A stretch of DNA of 64,000 nt from Liolophura sinensis. Lineage: Eukaryota > Mollusca > Polyplacophora > Chitonida > Chitonidae. The position numbers were made by a program, and so were the translations under genes. The stretch spans positions 50,337,682 through 50,401,681 of the forward strand of contig NC_088300.1 of the NCBI RefSeq assembly GCF_032854445.1, written 5' to 3'. Below, in pieces: positions 31,274 through 46,200 of this stretch; the stretch's first letter is position 1, and every line of letters begins with the position of its first letter. The notes beneath the pieces were generated by a model, which ran no database searches, was not told where the DNA came from, and was given only the letters and a program-made list of their open reading frames with translations.

Positions 31274-34200
31274 CTAAAATAAAAATTTATAAAATATACA
31301 ATTTATATAGACAGCAGGTTAAAATATATAACGAGGAAGGGCTTTATAGATAGAACACAAAGGAAAGGGTACTGGTAAAAAAAAAAAACCCAAAAACCTG
31401 CACACATACTAAGCAGAAGTCTTGTTTCAACTGTATAGTCCCTGGAGAACAAAGTGATTTTAGTGCTGAACTTATCTCAAGAACCTTCACTCTGCATGCT
31501 GTCATTTTAAATGAATCAAGTCTTCTACAAGTATACAGCATATGTTCCATACCTATCTCAATGAAGACATTTATCTATTTATTTATTTGATTGGTGTTTT
31601 ACACCGTATTCAGGAATATTTCAATTATGCGACAGTTGCCAGCATTATGGTGTGAGGGAACTAGACAGAGCCTGAGGGAAACCCACAATCATCTGCAGGT
31701 TGCTGGCAGACCTTCCAATGTACAGCTGGAGAGAAAGTCAGCATGAGCTGGACTCACAGCGACTGCATCGGCGGGAGACTCCTGGCTCGTTGTGCTGTGC
31801 TGGCATGCTAAACCCCTTGGCCACAGAGGCCGTGAAGACGTTAAGACTCATTTGAAGAATGAGAACAGGTAAACCTGTTCATGGACAATGAAACGCAGAT
31901 CATGATCATGTGATCTTAAACACTCTCCCACAACCTACGTGTCATTCTCAATAATGAAGTGTTGCTAAATGAACATGAAAGACTTGGGATATATATGTAT
32001 ATATAAGCATATATATGTTAAAAGCAATACTGTATTTCACCTAAAGATAGGCATATGAAAATGTACTTTCAGAAGCACACAAAGGCCTTAAAATAATATC
32101 TTTGATACCAACACTTTGATACCAAGTTTGTCTGGTAAGAAATTAAGTGAATGTCACAACAAACAAATAAGTGGTCCTATATGGATGAATCGGTCAGAAT
32201 CAAGCAAAATGTGTCACATGAAAATTGCCTAACTTCAGGTGAAATACAGTACTATATGTTAGTTTACATGAAGAAGAATTGATAATGTCACAGTTACATG
32301 TTTTTATGAATTGAATTTAGACCTACCATTCCAGGTCAACAAGTCCTCCTTTACTGGCTATAAGGGCCTTCACTCTGTTGGCAAACTGTATAGCATCTTC
32401 TCCAGGCTAAAATGACACATAACATGATTTATTTATTTCAGTGGTGTTTTATGTCGTAGAGAGGAATATTTCACTTATATGACGGCGGCCAGTATTATGG
32501 CGGGAGGAAACCAAGCAAAGCCTGGGGGAAACCCACGACCATCCACAGACCTTCCCACCAGAAAATACGAACATCAGCATCAGATACTGTACATGTACAT
32601 AAATGTAAATGTGAATTAGTAAGATGTACTACATATATTCACAGCCTCTGTGGCCTTGGTGGTGCCTGGGTAGCACAATGACCTTGGAGCTGCTCACCAA
32701 TGCAGTCCCTGTGATGCTCATGCTGGCTTTATCTCTATGTTCTACATGAGAAAGTCTGCCAGCAACCTGTGGATGGTCGTGGGTTTCTCCAGAGCTCTGC
32801 CCAGTTTCCTTCAACCATAAAGCTGGCCAGAGTCATATAAGTGAAATATTCTTGGGTACAGTGTAAAACACCAGTTAAATAAGTGAGTAAATTCTTGCCC
32901 CATCCCTTCCTCTCACATTTAGTTAAATCAACTCATTGCACCTGGCAACCTCTTAAAATCATGTCAATACATGTTTTTATTGGGTAGACCCAGGGAAAGG
33001 GAGATAGAACCTAGACCCTGTCAACTGAAGCATCACCTTTAATACAATGTCACACCATAATGCATAATGTCACACCCCTCTTACTTGTAGCTTCACAGGA
33101 TACCGTTAATAAGAATTAAACATTACCTGAAAACAAAGTGTTTCACCATTTCTGCATGATAAACACGAAAATAAATACAACAAAATCATATTTCATACAT
33201 GTAGTTATGTATTCTGCAGACAACTGTGAAGTTGTAATAAGACTGGCATGACAATTTGTGTGAGAAATGTCTGACCTGCTTCTCCTGGGGAGGGAGGTAC
33301 CACACATCACAAACCAGAGCCCAGCTTGTCATGATGTTTATCAGGTGACGAACCATTGACTGCTTACTGCTGTTCCAAAATGCATCTCCAAATAGTGGAT
33401 CATACTAAAAACAAACAGATTATTTTCCAAAATTCAGGGATTCAACAGCTGCTCCAAAATTCAGGGATTCAACAGCTGCTCCAAAATTCAGGGATTCAAC
33501 AGCTGCTCCAAAATTCAAGGATTCAACAGCTGCTCCAAAATTCAAGGATTCAACAGCTGCTCCAAAATTCAGGGATTCAACAGCTGCTCCGTTTTAGCCT
33601 ATTAACATTACCTTCCATATTAGATAGCACATTATTCAAATGACTATTTCTAAATAAAAGAATACACTTAATTGCTACCTGATTTTTTAACAGTTTCAAA
33701 GGCAAACGGCTTTCTATATTTCTTTTGAAGATAGGATGAAATGCAAGTAAAACATGATCACAGTGAATTTTATGATTGAAGACAACAATAAAGTGATCAT
33801 ATATTCAATACAGTCTGAATTTATGTCAGATTTAACAACTAAGTTTTAAGTAATGAAAGAATGAATGCTTGGGGTTTAACGTCATACTTGAAATGCTTGA
33901 TCCCGCTTCTCCAACTTCGAGGCGGATGCTCTACTCATCAGGCCAACAAAGCTGTCTTTAAAGGGACATACCGCCGAAAGAAATTCAGTATTTTTGAGAT
34001 GGTTCAGCTGAATACAAAAATCAGTAGCATCTAACTCCTAACTAAACCTCCTAGGACTATATTTTCAAAAAAATATCAATTAAGAGAATAATAAGGGCAA
34101 ATCCGTCTCTGGTCTAAACTGTCCGCCAGACAAGATAACATGCAAATCAGGCAGTGTGAAGATTCCCACAGTGCAACGTCCGCTAGAGGATGGCACATGT

Positions 34201-37200
34201 AAACAATAGGATAGATTGAAAGCGATTTATAAGTCTAGTAAACCAAATACCATCTTCCTTTCTGTTGATAATGTTTTATGAAGTATTCGTAATTAACAAA
34301 TGATCTGTACGCCAGAATTACAATTACATAACACTGACCGCATAATTACAACGCAATATCATGTCTGACATTTAAAGTTTGCTGAACATCTCCCATCTAA
34401 ACAGGGGGAGGTAACCGACTCGAAAAAAATCAGGCTTTCCAAATACAGCGACCTGAATGAGTCGATGATCGAAGGAACATTCGAATGTTCAATCAAAGTT
34501 AGATACATCTTGAAGTCTCAACAATTTTTTCGACGTTAGCAGTATGTCCCTTTAAAGTTATGATTTAATCCTCAAACGCTCAGACCAGCCCGGATAGCAC
34601 AGTTGGTAGAGCGTCCACTTCGGGACCGGTAGATCCAGGATCAATCACCTAAGACTTTAAAAGTGGAAGTTGTAACTTCTTCGCTTGGCGTTCAGCATGA
34701 AGGGGATAATGCAACGACTGGTTGACCCGTATCAGTATAATGGCTCATGCGGGGCGGCTTACTTGCCTTCGGTAAGTCGTCTCAGTGAAGCAGCACTAAA
34801 TAAAGGAGTGGTGGATGTCCATCCTGCAACAAGGAGGCACATTACATGCACCCTGAGGATTCCTTCGTCGTCATATGACTGAAAAATTGTTGAGTATGAC
34901 GTTAAACCCCAAGCACTCACTCACTCCCTCACTCACTCAAAGGCTCAGTTAAGTAGGATGCTAATATACAAGGACAGTAGAAAGACGCAGTAAACAACTT
35001 AACATTGCCATACTCTGACACTCTTTTAAAATCAAGAAAACTGAGCATACCTGCCATGTTTGTAGATTCTTACCTTGATTGCTACTGGGTATATTTTCCC
35101 ACCCACTTCAAAACTTCCTTTCTTAAACATCATAACTGATGTATTATTTATACAAGTGCCTGTGCAAAACAGCAAGAAATAAACCATGTTGTAATATGTG
35201 AATGAACTTATATATGAAAGAAAATGTGAATTTGAACAAATCAGCTACAAATATATGCATTTCCTGGTTGACAAACTCAAATGAATATTAAAAACTAAAG
35301 TAGCATTTAATTTATTATTACTTTTTCTTTCTGTATGCCTGACTTGGAAAAACACTTACAAAGTTAAAGATTGTCAGTTGAACATAGAGAAGCCACTGTT
35401 TTACCACAGCAATACTGATGAATGAAACCAGATGATATCATCTGGCCAGATCAGTGCTTAACATAACCAAGACACAATCTGTGACAGTTATTCTCTTCAA
35501 GAAGACATTATGCCCGATAAAACCTAAAAATTAGTTATGGAAACTGCATATAATTAACCAACCTTCAGGAAATATCAGGATAGGTAACTTATTCTCGTCT
35601 TCAACGTGCTCCTGTAATCTACAATTGAAATGCAATAATAAAAGACATGTTCAGCTGTGTACTGGTTACAATATTTGTATGAGAGAAATGAATTGAATTT
35701 TATGCATTTCTTTTTCCAGAGAAAATAAAATAGAGAAGTAGCACGAACAGTAAGGTCACAAAAAATTTACGACTGCCTACAATTTTAAAATCAGCTAATC
35801 TTCACCAGACTCACCTTTTAGCTACAGCTTCTCGGTCTTTAATCTCCGACCTCTCAAACCAGATATGTGAAGTGGCACGTCCCATGGCCCGCTGTATCAC
35901 TCCTAAAAACCCGGAATGGGCTTGACCAACCTACAATTATCACAAACAAGTACACACTGTATTAGAAATAATGAACAATGCTTGCGTCTTTGTTCACAAA
36001 TCAAATCCTTTATCCACTTTACCAGCTGATTAATCTCAATGTGGCACATGTTCACTTCCAACCAGATCGGCTTACACAGATATATGTAATTTATTCACCA
36101 AAACAAAACTATTTCTTCATTTATTTGATTGGTGTACTCAAGAATATTTCACTTATATGACAGTGTCCAGCAATGGCAGAGCAAGGGGGAAACCCACGAC
36201 CATATGCAGGTTGTTGACAGACCTTCCCACGTATGGCCAGAGACCAAAATAAAATTATAGTGATTATCAGTATTATATATGTGATGTTATCATCACAAAA
36301 ATGAGCGCGTTTTCTGTGCTTTTTGCAGCTGGATATGTGAAGCATTATGATGAAAATGAGAACTTGGTATGTGGAAAGATGTTCTCATTTAGTCCTTGTA
36401 ACTGGTCTTCTATCAAGTAAACTTTTTCTTACATGTATCAGTCGGGAACTTCAAACAAAACTTTGCCTACATACCAGGGCATAACAGTTGTCACACGACA
36501 ACACGATGACATCAATTGGGGAAGTATGGTTGGCCACACAAATTCCATTCTTGGCTTTATTCTCCCTGCAGAAATAAAATATAAAGTCTCACAGAATGTA
36601 CAATAAAAACATCTTACCTAAATTCTAATAAATTCTAATTCTAATTAGTCTTCCACAAATTTGTCTCGTTAAACCCATTTGTGATTTGTCTATGCTATAA
36701 CCAAGCATGAATTAATGTACTTCTAGGCAGGGAATGAATGAATGAATGATTGGGGTTTAAAGCCACACTGGCAGTACTCCAGCCATGCTTCACTGGGAAA
36801 CACAGTGGATGTCAATAGTATGGTTTTCACACAACATGTCATGGTGCTCAGCTTTCCACATGGCCCTTATACTCACTGTATACTATCAATGGTGCACATA
36901 AATATACAATCTACATCTTCCGCCAGAGAGGGATTGAACAGTATGGGTATGTACGTGTGCATGTAGCTCTACAAGATTATTTTTGACCAGTTTTGTACAA
37001 GTTTACCTACTGTAGTATTTCTAGTTTTACAAGCAAAAGTAATGTGGTATTACTGTATATACATGTACCTCAAGTACAGTGTACAAATATGACGTACAAG
37101 TAGCTTACACAATGGAACTTTAGCTCCTGGCAAATTTCATTCTCTGATATGTCATCCAAGTCACTATCCCAGTCTTGAATCACCCTTTGACAACTGTTCA

Positions 37201-40200
37201 AGGAGTTGTGGGTTGCAACAAAAACTGGGACATCACTGACTTTTTGCAGTGACAGTAATTTGATGCTCTGTTGTCTTTGGTAGAAATCAAACAGAACATA
37301 ACCAGATTGTAGTTTTATAGCCATTTTTTTACCAAAACCACTGAAGGACATTACCAAGGGCATATATGGCTGAGTTTTGCTGTGGGTTTTCTAGGTCTTT
37401 GGTGGTTAGTACTCAAAATACTGGCCAGTTCTCTAAAATATATTCCATATCACATAAGACTTATTTTTACACTGCTCTAAGAAATAGGTAGGTTTTATTG
37501 GACAAAGCCATTTGTAGGTATGGGTGCAGATAGCAATATTCAAGTCTCACTATCCATGTTCTGCACCCACCACAGACTGCTCAAAAGGGCAGTGTCTGAA
37601 ATTACACATACCCAGCACGAAGCACACCAAGGACTCCACAAAGGTTATTCTCAGACATTTGGCTTATATGAGATAACCAAAACCGGCTTCCCGTTTGTTT
37701 CTAATCCAAGATATGGCCTATTATGTTCACTTAGTCGCCTTTTACAACAACCTTTCCTGAAGTGCTGAGATCCTATTCTTTTCACCTTGAAGACCCCACA
37801 AGGGCCACCATAACTCTACACCAGGTTAACAGAATACATGTGGTATATGTGTTCTGATGCTATCTGTATTGGTGCTATCTGATATTGTACTTACTCATTG
37901 TGATACGTAATGATGAGTGAACATGCCCTGGACAGTATACGATAACACATTAAAGTCACATAACTGTTCATTTGTCTCTTGAATCTGAAAAGGAGAGATA
38001 AAAAGTAGATAAAAATGACTACAAGTACAAAAAAATATAATTGCTAAAACTCAGTTTAATATTACACTGCTCTGCATTGACAAAGTTACAAATTCGCTGC
38101 CAGAAAATTTTGTTATTAAAATGTCTCACCTCGCCACATATATATAAGCCACATACAAAGGAAGCAAAATAATTTGAAACCAACAACATGCAACTACTTG
38201 CATAAACTGTGGTAAATTTCACACAGCCTGGTGATCATGGAAAAAGAAAGCTTTGTTATCATGGTAGCCCTTTAAATTCTAGCCAAAATACTGATTGAGA
38301 GTTGCAAGCATAAAACGATCAAGTACATGTTGCCAGGTTGACAAATACATCTCTGATCTGTTAGTTAATTGCACTTGAATGTCAGAAACTCAATCAATCT
38401 GGTGCAGAAAACTGAAGTAAAAGTCCAACAATTTCAAACTTGTGTAACAGAGATTGCTCAAATAAACAAATAACAAAACGTACAGTAACAAAAAAAATCA
38501 CATGCTACGAACAGTTTTGAAGCTGAAATAAAAAAAAAACGTAACAAAAATTCTGGGAAAAGCCTTCATCACATATTTTAGCAGAAATGTATTCATGTCA
38601 AGTATCTATAAAACTTCTCAGTCAAAAAGGATTTTGCAAAATAGTATATAATTATATGTAGTTTTTTAAATTTGCAATGGACAAGTGGCACATATCTACA
38701 CCTATTAAAATACTGCACAAATACAGCGCGACCCGGCAATGCTTATCTCCCTTTACAAAATTAACAAATCTGAGCCTACTCAATGTGGCTACTTCAGACA
38801 TAAATTTAGCTAGGCTCATACTGGTATGCTTTAACTGGAATTTTTTTGTTTAAAAGATTCATGAAACAAATGGGTTTTATCTCTTGATATGCAATTTAGA
38901 TATAAACAACAGATGCTCTAGTACATAATTAATTCTATCAGCTAAGTTTTATATGGTGAGTTAAGGCAGTTTATTATTTCTTCGTACTCTGAACATGTAT
39001 CATGAAAATTGTAAGCCATAACCTAGACAAATGCTTGCTTCTACAAGGATTCAAAATATCTTTTCACACACAAAGTTTAGTAAACACATGTGTTTTATTA
39101 TTTTATAATAATTCAAACTACACAGTAATTGTGAGCAACAGAAAAATGCACAAATTAACAACAAAATGTAACCAGATTACCTATCAACCAGGGGGAAATG
39201 TCTAGCAGCAATGTAAGAAATGATAGAACAATCTTAACTACATTCATGAATCTCAGTTCAGACATTTATGTAAGAACGAAGTGATAATACTGGTGCATTT
39301 CAATTTCAACATCACCATTCCCACAAAACCAAATTCAAATAAATATGTTTCTAGGCAAAATATGCAATTCACTTTCAAGTTGCCGGTTAAAGGTGAAATA
39401 CAACACAATGAATTTTTTCAAAAGTTAATGACAACACTATGTAGGCTTCTCCTCTTTTTATATCAGATTGTAAACATGTTCCCTGTGAAAATAATGCATT
39501 TAGTATTTTCCTTATAAATCTTTACAGCTGTCCAAATAATTTACGGAAAATGTCGACAGCCATTTTGATGCTGTTTAGTGTCAAATGAACAAGAGCTTCA
39601 TTGATGTCACAACATTCTAAATCCAACGGGAACAAGCTTGGCACTTTGAGCAAAATACTGATGACCTATGCATTGCATACACATATATATAAAATAGAAG
39701 AAAAACGTGTCACAATCCATGACTGCCAGTATTACTATTCTAACTTTCAGTTTCAGATTTAAAACTGTTGCAGTTCACCTTTGATGTCATCATATCAGTG
39801 CTCATTCAAGCTTGAATACCAATGAAGTTAAATTAGCTTCAGAATAGATTTTAGATAGAGAGAGATCAAAGAAAGAATCAAATCCTTCATAAATTCAACA
39901 AATTGCCATCAAACTCAAAAGCTTGAGGTTACTTTGTAGGTGCTTAATGCTAATGGTGTAGCAGAGTAACTGGACTTACTGTCCTTCAGGAAGATAGCCA
40001 ATGAATGCGGTGCATATAATAAGCCATCCTACTCCAATGACCGCCAACAAGTATCTGAAAAGTGAAAAAATTATTAACATTCTCATCTTTTTTGAGAGAC
40101 ATTCTAGGCTTTGAAAGTCTTTGTTCTGCATGCATGTGTGAGAGTAAACACTGTTTTATGCTTTGTTCCATTTTTTTTTCTGTCTGTTTCCTATTTTACC

Positions 40201-43200
40201 TTAAAACATGAGGCTTAGGTGATGCTTTTTGTTTTTAATTCACATACTGGAGCCCATATATTCTACTTCTAGTGTTACCTTAAAAATGAAAATAATTCAA
40301 AAATTTGTTTCTTTTTTTGATTGATATTTAATAATGTGCGCAAGAATATTTCACTGTCATACATGACTACAGCTGCGCAGATTCAGTGGTTTCCCACTGA
40401 ATCTAACTACTTACACTACTCTTTTACTCTGTAATAAGTCACTGCTTTTGTACAGTTCACAAGCAATTCAGTGCAACAGCAGAGAGTGGTGTGTTTCTGC
40501 ACAGAAGAGAACCAGCTCATGTTGGTGGGAAATGTTGAGCTGTCAGTGAGTGAGTGAGTGCTTGGGGTTTTACGTCATACTTAACACTTTTTCAGTCATA
40601 TGAAGACGATGGAATCCTTAGAGTGCATGTGATGTGCCTCCTTGTTGCAGGATGGGTTTCCATTGCTCTTTTATCTAGTGCTGCTTCACTGAGACGCCTT
40701 ACTGAAGTCAAGTAAGCCGCCCTGCCCAAGCCATTATACTGATATGGGTCAACCAGTCATTGCACTATCCCCTTCATGCTGAATGCCAAGTGAGGAAGTT
40801 ACAACTGACCCTGGATCTACCGCTCCCGAAGTGTTGAACTTTCAGGCCCATTCAGGACACTTAAAAACGCTATGGTCTTGTATCACACACTGTTTATTTA
40901 ACATTAAACAGTTAACATATGAAAGTACCGCTTCAAAAACTATTACCAGCCGAACCACTAACAATCTTTAATTTAAGGTCCGTTGCTTACCTGAACGGGA
41001 AGAGAAAGGCATATCTGAATATACATCCTAACCACCAGAGTATGGTCAGGCGTACACTGAAACAAACAATGGGGAAAGGAAAGTTTGAGAAGGAAGCTAT
41101 GCACCATTCATGTACCAGGATGCTTTGTACTTGATCTTGTTTAAATGTAGATCTAATTGGTGCTCTTGCCTCAGTGAAATGCTATCCATGAAATGGCTTT
41201 CAATTTGTCAGAGCATAATGACATCTGACCACCTACAAAAGAAGATGTGTGTCTTAAGCAAAGCTGTCATACCTAATAAACTGATAGCCTTGATTGGTCC
41301 TGGTCAGGAAGTTCCATGACGGTAATTCTGAAAGCCAGAAAAGATCAAATGTTACTTAATGAATTTACATACATGTTATTTATTGTTTCACACTGTTTTC
41401 AGGAAAATTTCAAGAACACAACAATTGATCTTCACCTGGTAAACACCTCTTAGCAAGAATATGTGTCTTAAAAAAAATTATTTGAGGGGGGGTAACCGGA
41501 CCTTATCAAAACAAAGAAGGTAAGGTTTGCAGGGAAGGTTGGAAAGTGATTTTTATTCTGGCTAATGAAAAACAGGGAGACTTTAAAGAATTTACCATAA
41601 CAAAATAGATATTTACCAAATTAGGTAGGTACGTAGGGCTAATGGCTAGTGAAAAAGCTAAAGATATTAAAGAAATTAACATGAAAGAGAAAAACATTTG
41701 AAAAAAATTCCACCAAAAACCCAATAAAACCTTTTAAGAAGATTTTGGAGAATAGCTTGATCAAGTTACATCCAACAAACACAATTTTATTGACAGCCTG
41801 CTCAATACTTAGCGGTAGCTGGACTCGTACACAGAGTTAACACATATAGAAGCATATATGGTCACAGGTATTAAATATAACCATTATACTGAAGAGGATA
41901 CATTACCTGCTGTAGAAAAACAACTTGTGACTTCATCTTCAATGATTGCCTGTCAGAGACACAAACACATAAAATACACAAACAAACTGTGGGCATGGAC
42001 ATGTAGAAGATCAATACAGATATCCACAAACACTGTATTCTTTTACAATGTCAGAACAATGGTTACGAGTAACCTGATCGAGTACATTTAATGGCTTCAG
42101 TTTACAGGACATTTTAAATTCATACTGAGCAGCTAGTGTCCTCATGGTTTGCACACAGTGTAAAAATGGGTAAATCCTCACATCCTGTTCATCATTCCCA
42201 CCAAGTTTCATAAAGACGATGTGAAAACTGTTGGAACATCTGACCCAAACATAAAACCTTACCCTGGCCAACAAAACTGAATAGTACTGATTAAAATAAA
42301 ACGGCAAAATATCTCATAATAAAAAGTCAAATACCTGATAATTTGAATAAAAATACAAATATACCTAATTATTTAAAATTATTTATTTTATGAGGTCTTC
42401 AAAGCATGCCCATCATCCCCACAAGTTCAACAAGATGGTGTAACAACTCTGGCAACAGCTGACCAAACCAAAAAACTTACCCTGGCCCACAATAGTATTG
42501 GGTAAATTGTACAAAACCTGATAATTTGAATAAAAATATAAGTATACCTAATTATTTAAAACCATTTATTTCATGAAGTCTTCAAAGCACCGTCCCCACC
42601 AAGTTTCAGCAAATTGGCGTAAAAACTGTGGCAACACCTGACCCAAACAAACCACCTTAACCTGGCCTACTATAGTGCTGCCTTGGATAAAATGTCCAAA
42701 ACCTGATAATTTGAATAAAAATGCAAATATTCCTAATTTATAATCAAAATGAGTAAATATCCAAATCATGTTCATCGTTCTCACCAAGTTTCACAAAGGT
42801 GATGTGAAAACTGTGAGGCTAGCAGAACCAAATACATGTATAAAGCCTTACTCAATTGACTCAAACAAAAAAGCTTTTACAGACACCAACACCACTTTTC
42901 CTCTAAACTCAAAATAACTCGCCTTACTTCGCAAGACCGAGCTATAAACTGGAAACATTATGTCATATCAGTTGTACCATGTGCTCACATGATTGACAGG
43001 TAAAGGAGGGTTTGTAAAAACAAAGGTGTGTCAGAATAGAGAAATTAATGTAACTCACATCCGACTGGTTAAAACTGAAATCAAGGTGGTACTTTCGTTT
43101 ACGTCAATACGCATGATTTTGCTGTTTGAACTTTGTGTGGGATGTTTTATTGATGTATATATACAATTGGTCAAGTTTTAGCTTTTCTTTTAAACAACTT

Positions 43201-46200
43201 CCATAAACATGAGAACACCAGTTTTCACTGTAGGATCACCTGATCCCCGTTATGCCTTTTTTGTCATAGAAACTGAAGAACATAAGGCATGGGTGATGCA
43301 ACATCAGGTTTACAGTTTATCTAATATGGTGAAACTCACCGGCGTCATAAGAATTCCAGAATATAAGTTGAAGAAATGAGTTACCAAGCATTAAGTCTGT
43401 TTCCCGTTTGAAAGAGCTAAAGTTATATCATTATATTTCAGCTTTACACCTTGTCGTTTCTCTTAAGCCGATTGCAACCTGAACACAAGATGTTTTAGCA
43501 CCTGGCTACTTTCATTATGTGTTATTCATGGACATGACTCTATCATCCCTGACAAGCAACAGTGTTACCAAACTAAATCTGAAACTTCTGTATGCAGTGT
43601 TATCACCTACATGGTGCTCTCTAGTGATGGAGGTGAATTTCGGTCCAAAACAGATTTTCTCAAGGCAACTTACTCATGGAAAATGACAAAATATCAAAGG
43701 ACACCATGAAAAATCTCTCAAATTTCAAATGATTCCTTAGAAATTCATTTTCCTCTGAAAAATAGAGAAGTGCTTGAAAGCCAGGTAAAACCGAGAGGTT
43801 TTGACAGTGTTCTGTCAGTTGTCCTCCTATATTTGCATTCTTTTGGATCTGTGAATTTTCAGGAACATGACTGTGGGCTCTTATGACAACAGACTGTCCG
43901 TAAACTGACCAACCAAGTTGACTTCATTGTTGAACCAATTGCACTCAATGTCACAAAGTTGAATGTTGGAGATAGTACAGGCGAAAGCAAGCTAACCATC
44001 GATACTAATACTTCCACCAGGACACCGTTTGTTCAGGATGAGCTGAATGAGGTAACAAGGCCCCTAACAACCAAGCAAAAGCTCAATTATAGAAGCTCAG
44101 GACAGTGTATTTATAATTTATGAATATATCACCGATGATACATGGTATATACATGTAAATAAATTGTGCGAAATTGGAAATAACAAATATATGCCCTATA
44201 TACATTTATTTATTTACTTATTTATGTTTGGTGGGAGGAGCCCAATAAACATGTACATGCATACAAATCAAATTACCTCCGCTCCAGATTTTGCGAAGTA
44301 CATGGAGTCTGACAGGTCAAATTCTCTCTTAGCTGACTCCAAGTTGTCCTGATAGGATGAGAATGGCCCTTTCAACTTTATGCCCTCTTTGGCAGACACG
44401 CCAATATCACGATGAATCAATGGCTGATTATCTCGGATTCCTTCAAACATAAGACATGATATGTAATAATGCAACATTGGTGAGACAGGGGCACTTAAAT
44501 GTGCATGTGACAACAGTCAATAATAAAGGTACTATACACACAAGATTAAAGTAATTTACAGTACATGTAAACTGCTCCACTCGGATGACAGAATAGTAAC
44601 TTACATGTGACATTTGGAAAGAAATTAGACATCAGTGATTTACAAGCAATATTGGGAGACAGACGAGACACAAGTGACTTACATGGTGAGGGAGATATGA
44701 TGCACAATTGTAACACGTTACTTACAACTGAGTTACAAGTGACAATGGGACTGCTACTATCACATGGCTGTCACTGCTCTGGCATTACTCTAGATGCTGT
44801 AGTCTATTATGTCGTGTTCCTGCATAAACTAGGGTTCTGCTGGTGGACAAAGCAACTCTGAGTCCTAATCCTTTTGCACTGTTTAAATGTGTTTGTATAT
44901 ACAATGTGATGACAATATTGCATTTTGAGCACTAGTGACGTCTAACATATTGCAATTAATATCACTATAGCTTTTTTAACCTAATTTTGTTTATGCCATG
45001 TAGCTGGGGAGTGGGAAGGAGGCATGTAAGCTGTTACCATTTATTTCAGCATTAACATAAACAAGTTAGACAAATGCAGGATTTCACCAGTTATGTGTAA
45101 TCATTTGCCAAGTATCACGATGTCGTCGCTGCTCAGCTTTTACGCTCTATGCTGTAGTCTTTTATATTACATGTGACATTGGGAAACAAACATGTAGGAG
45201 ACAAAAAGTGCGATGACATTTGGAAACAGATGAGACACAAGTAAGTTACACTGTACATGTGACATTGGTAAACAGATGAGAAAGTAAGTTACAATGTACA
45301 TGTAACATGGTGAAACAGATGAGACTCAAGTAAATCACAGTATATATGTGACATTGGGAAACAGATGATACACAAGTAAGTTACAGTATATGTGACATTG
45401 GGAAGCAGATGAGACACAAGTAAGTTACAACTTACATGTGACACTGGGAAACAGATGAGACACAAGTAAGTTACAACTTACGTGTGCCATCAGGACAGAT
45501 GAGACACAATGCTAGTTACATGCTAAATTGGGAAACAGAAAAGACAGAAGTGACTTTTATTTGACATTGATGGGTTTAACACCACCGTGACGGTGTTTGT
45601 TCTGTAACCCAGAAGCACTGAACCTTGTTTAGTACAGAGTCAAATTCTGAAAATTCGCATTCCAGGGATTTGACTTGGTACGAAACAAGGTTCAGCGGTA
45701 TTGGGTTCATCAACAAACACCAAGACGAAGGTGTTAAAGTCTATTCTACTCCAAAAAATGAAGAAAACGTGCAAAAACTGCACATTTCATGCTGCCATTC
45801 GGTTTTAATCCGTCCACACTGACCACGCATTTTAGACCAATTAACATGAAGATTAAACCACAGCAGTTGACCTAGATACATCAAAGCTGATGTTGTGTCA
45901 GATTGTTGCATAAAGCAGAAAAATATAAATTTACTGTACATGTATTATGACGTCATACCGCTGAGCTCAGATTGGAACGTCCTGAAACAAATGTTTCTTT
46001 TTCAAAGTCATGGCATCTGGGTGTAAAATATAGAAAATGTAAAAACAAAAGCGATATCTATAAAATGTGCGAAATAACACCTTTATCACTGAAGGAAATT
46101 CCGATAGTTCAGATTTATATAAATCAGGAAGCAAATCAAAATCTCAAATTCTTTCATATGTGGACATAAACAGCACGAAATGATATAACTCAGGGAGGTA

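Noticed and set aside
33356..33643. 95-codon 'GIQQLLQNS' repeat protein
   Set aside because: Translation of the 27-bp minisatellite, on the strand opposite to and overlapping GPAT exon 13.
34590..34660. tRNA gene
   Set aside because: Same reason: it is the head of a full-length SINE-B with core and tail.
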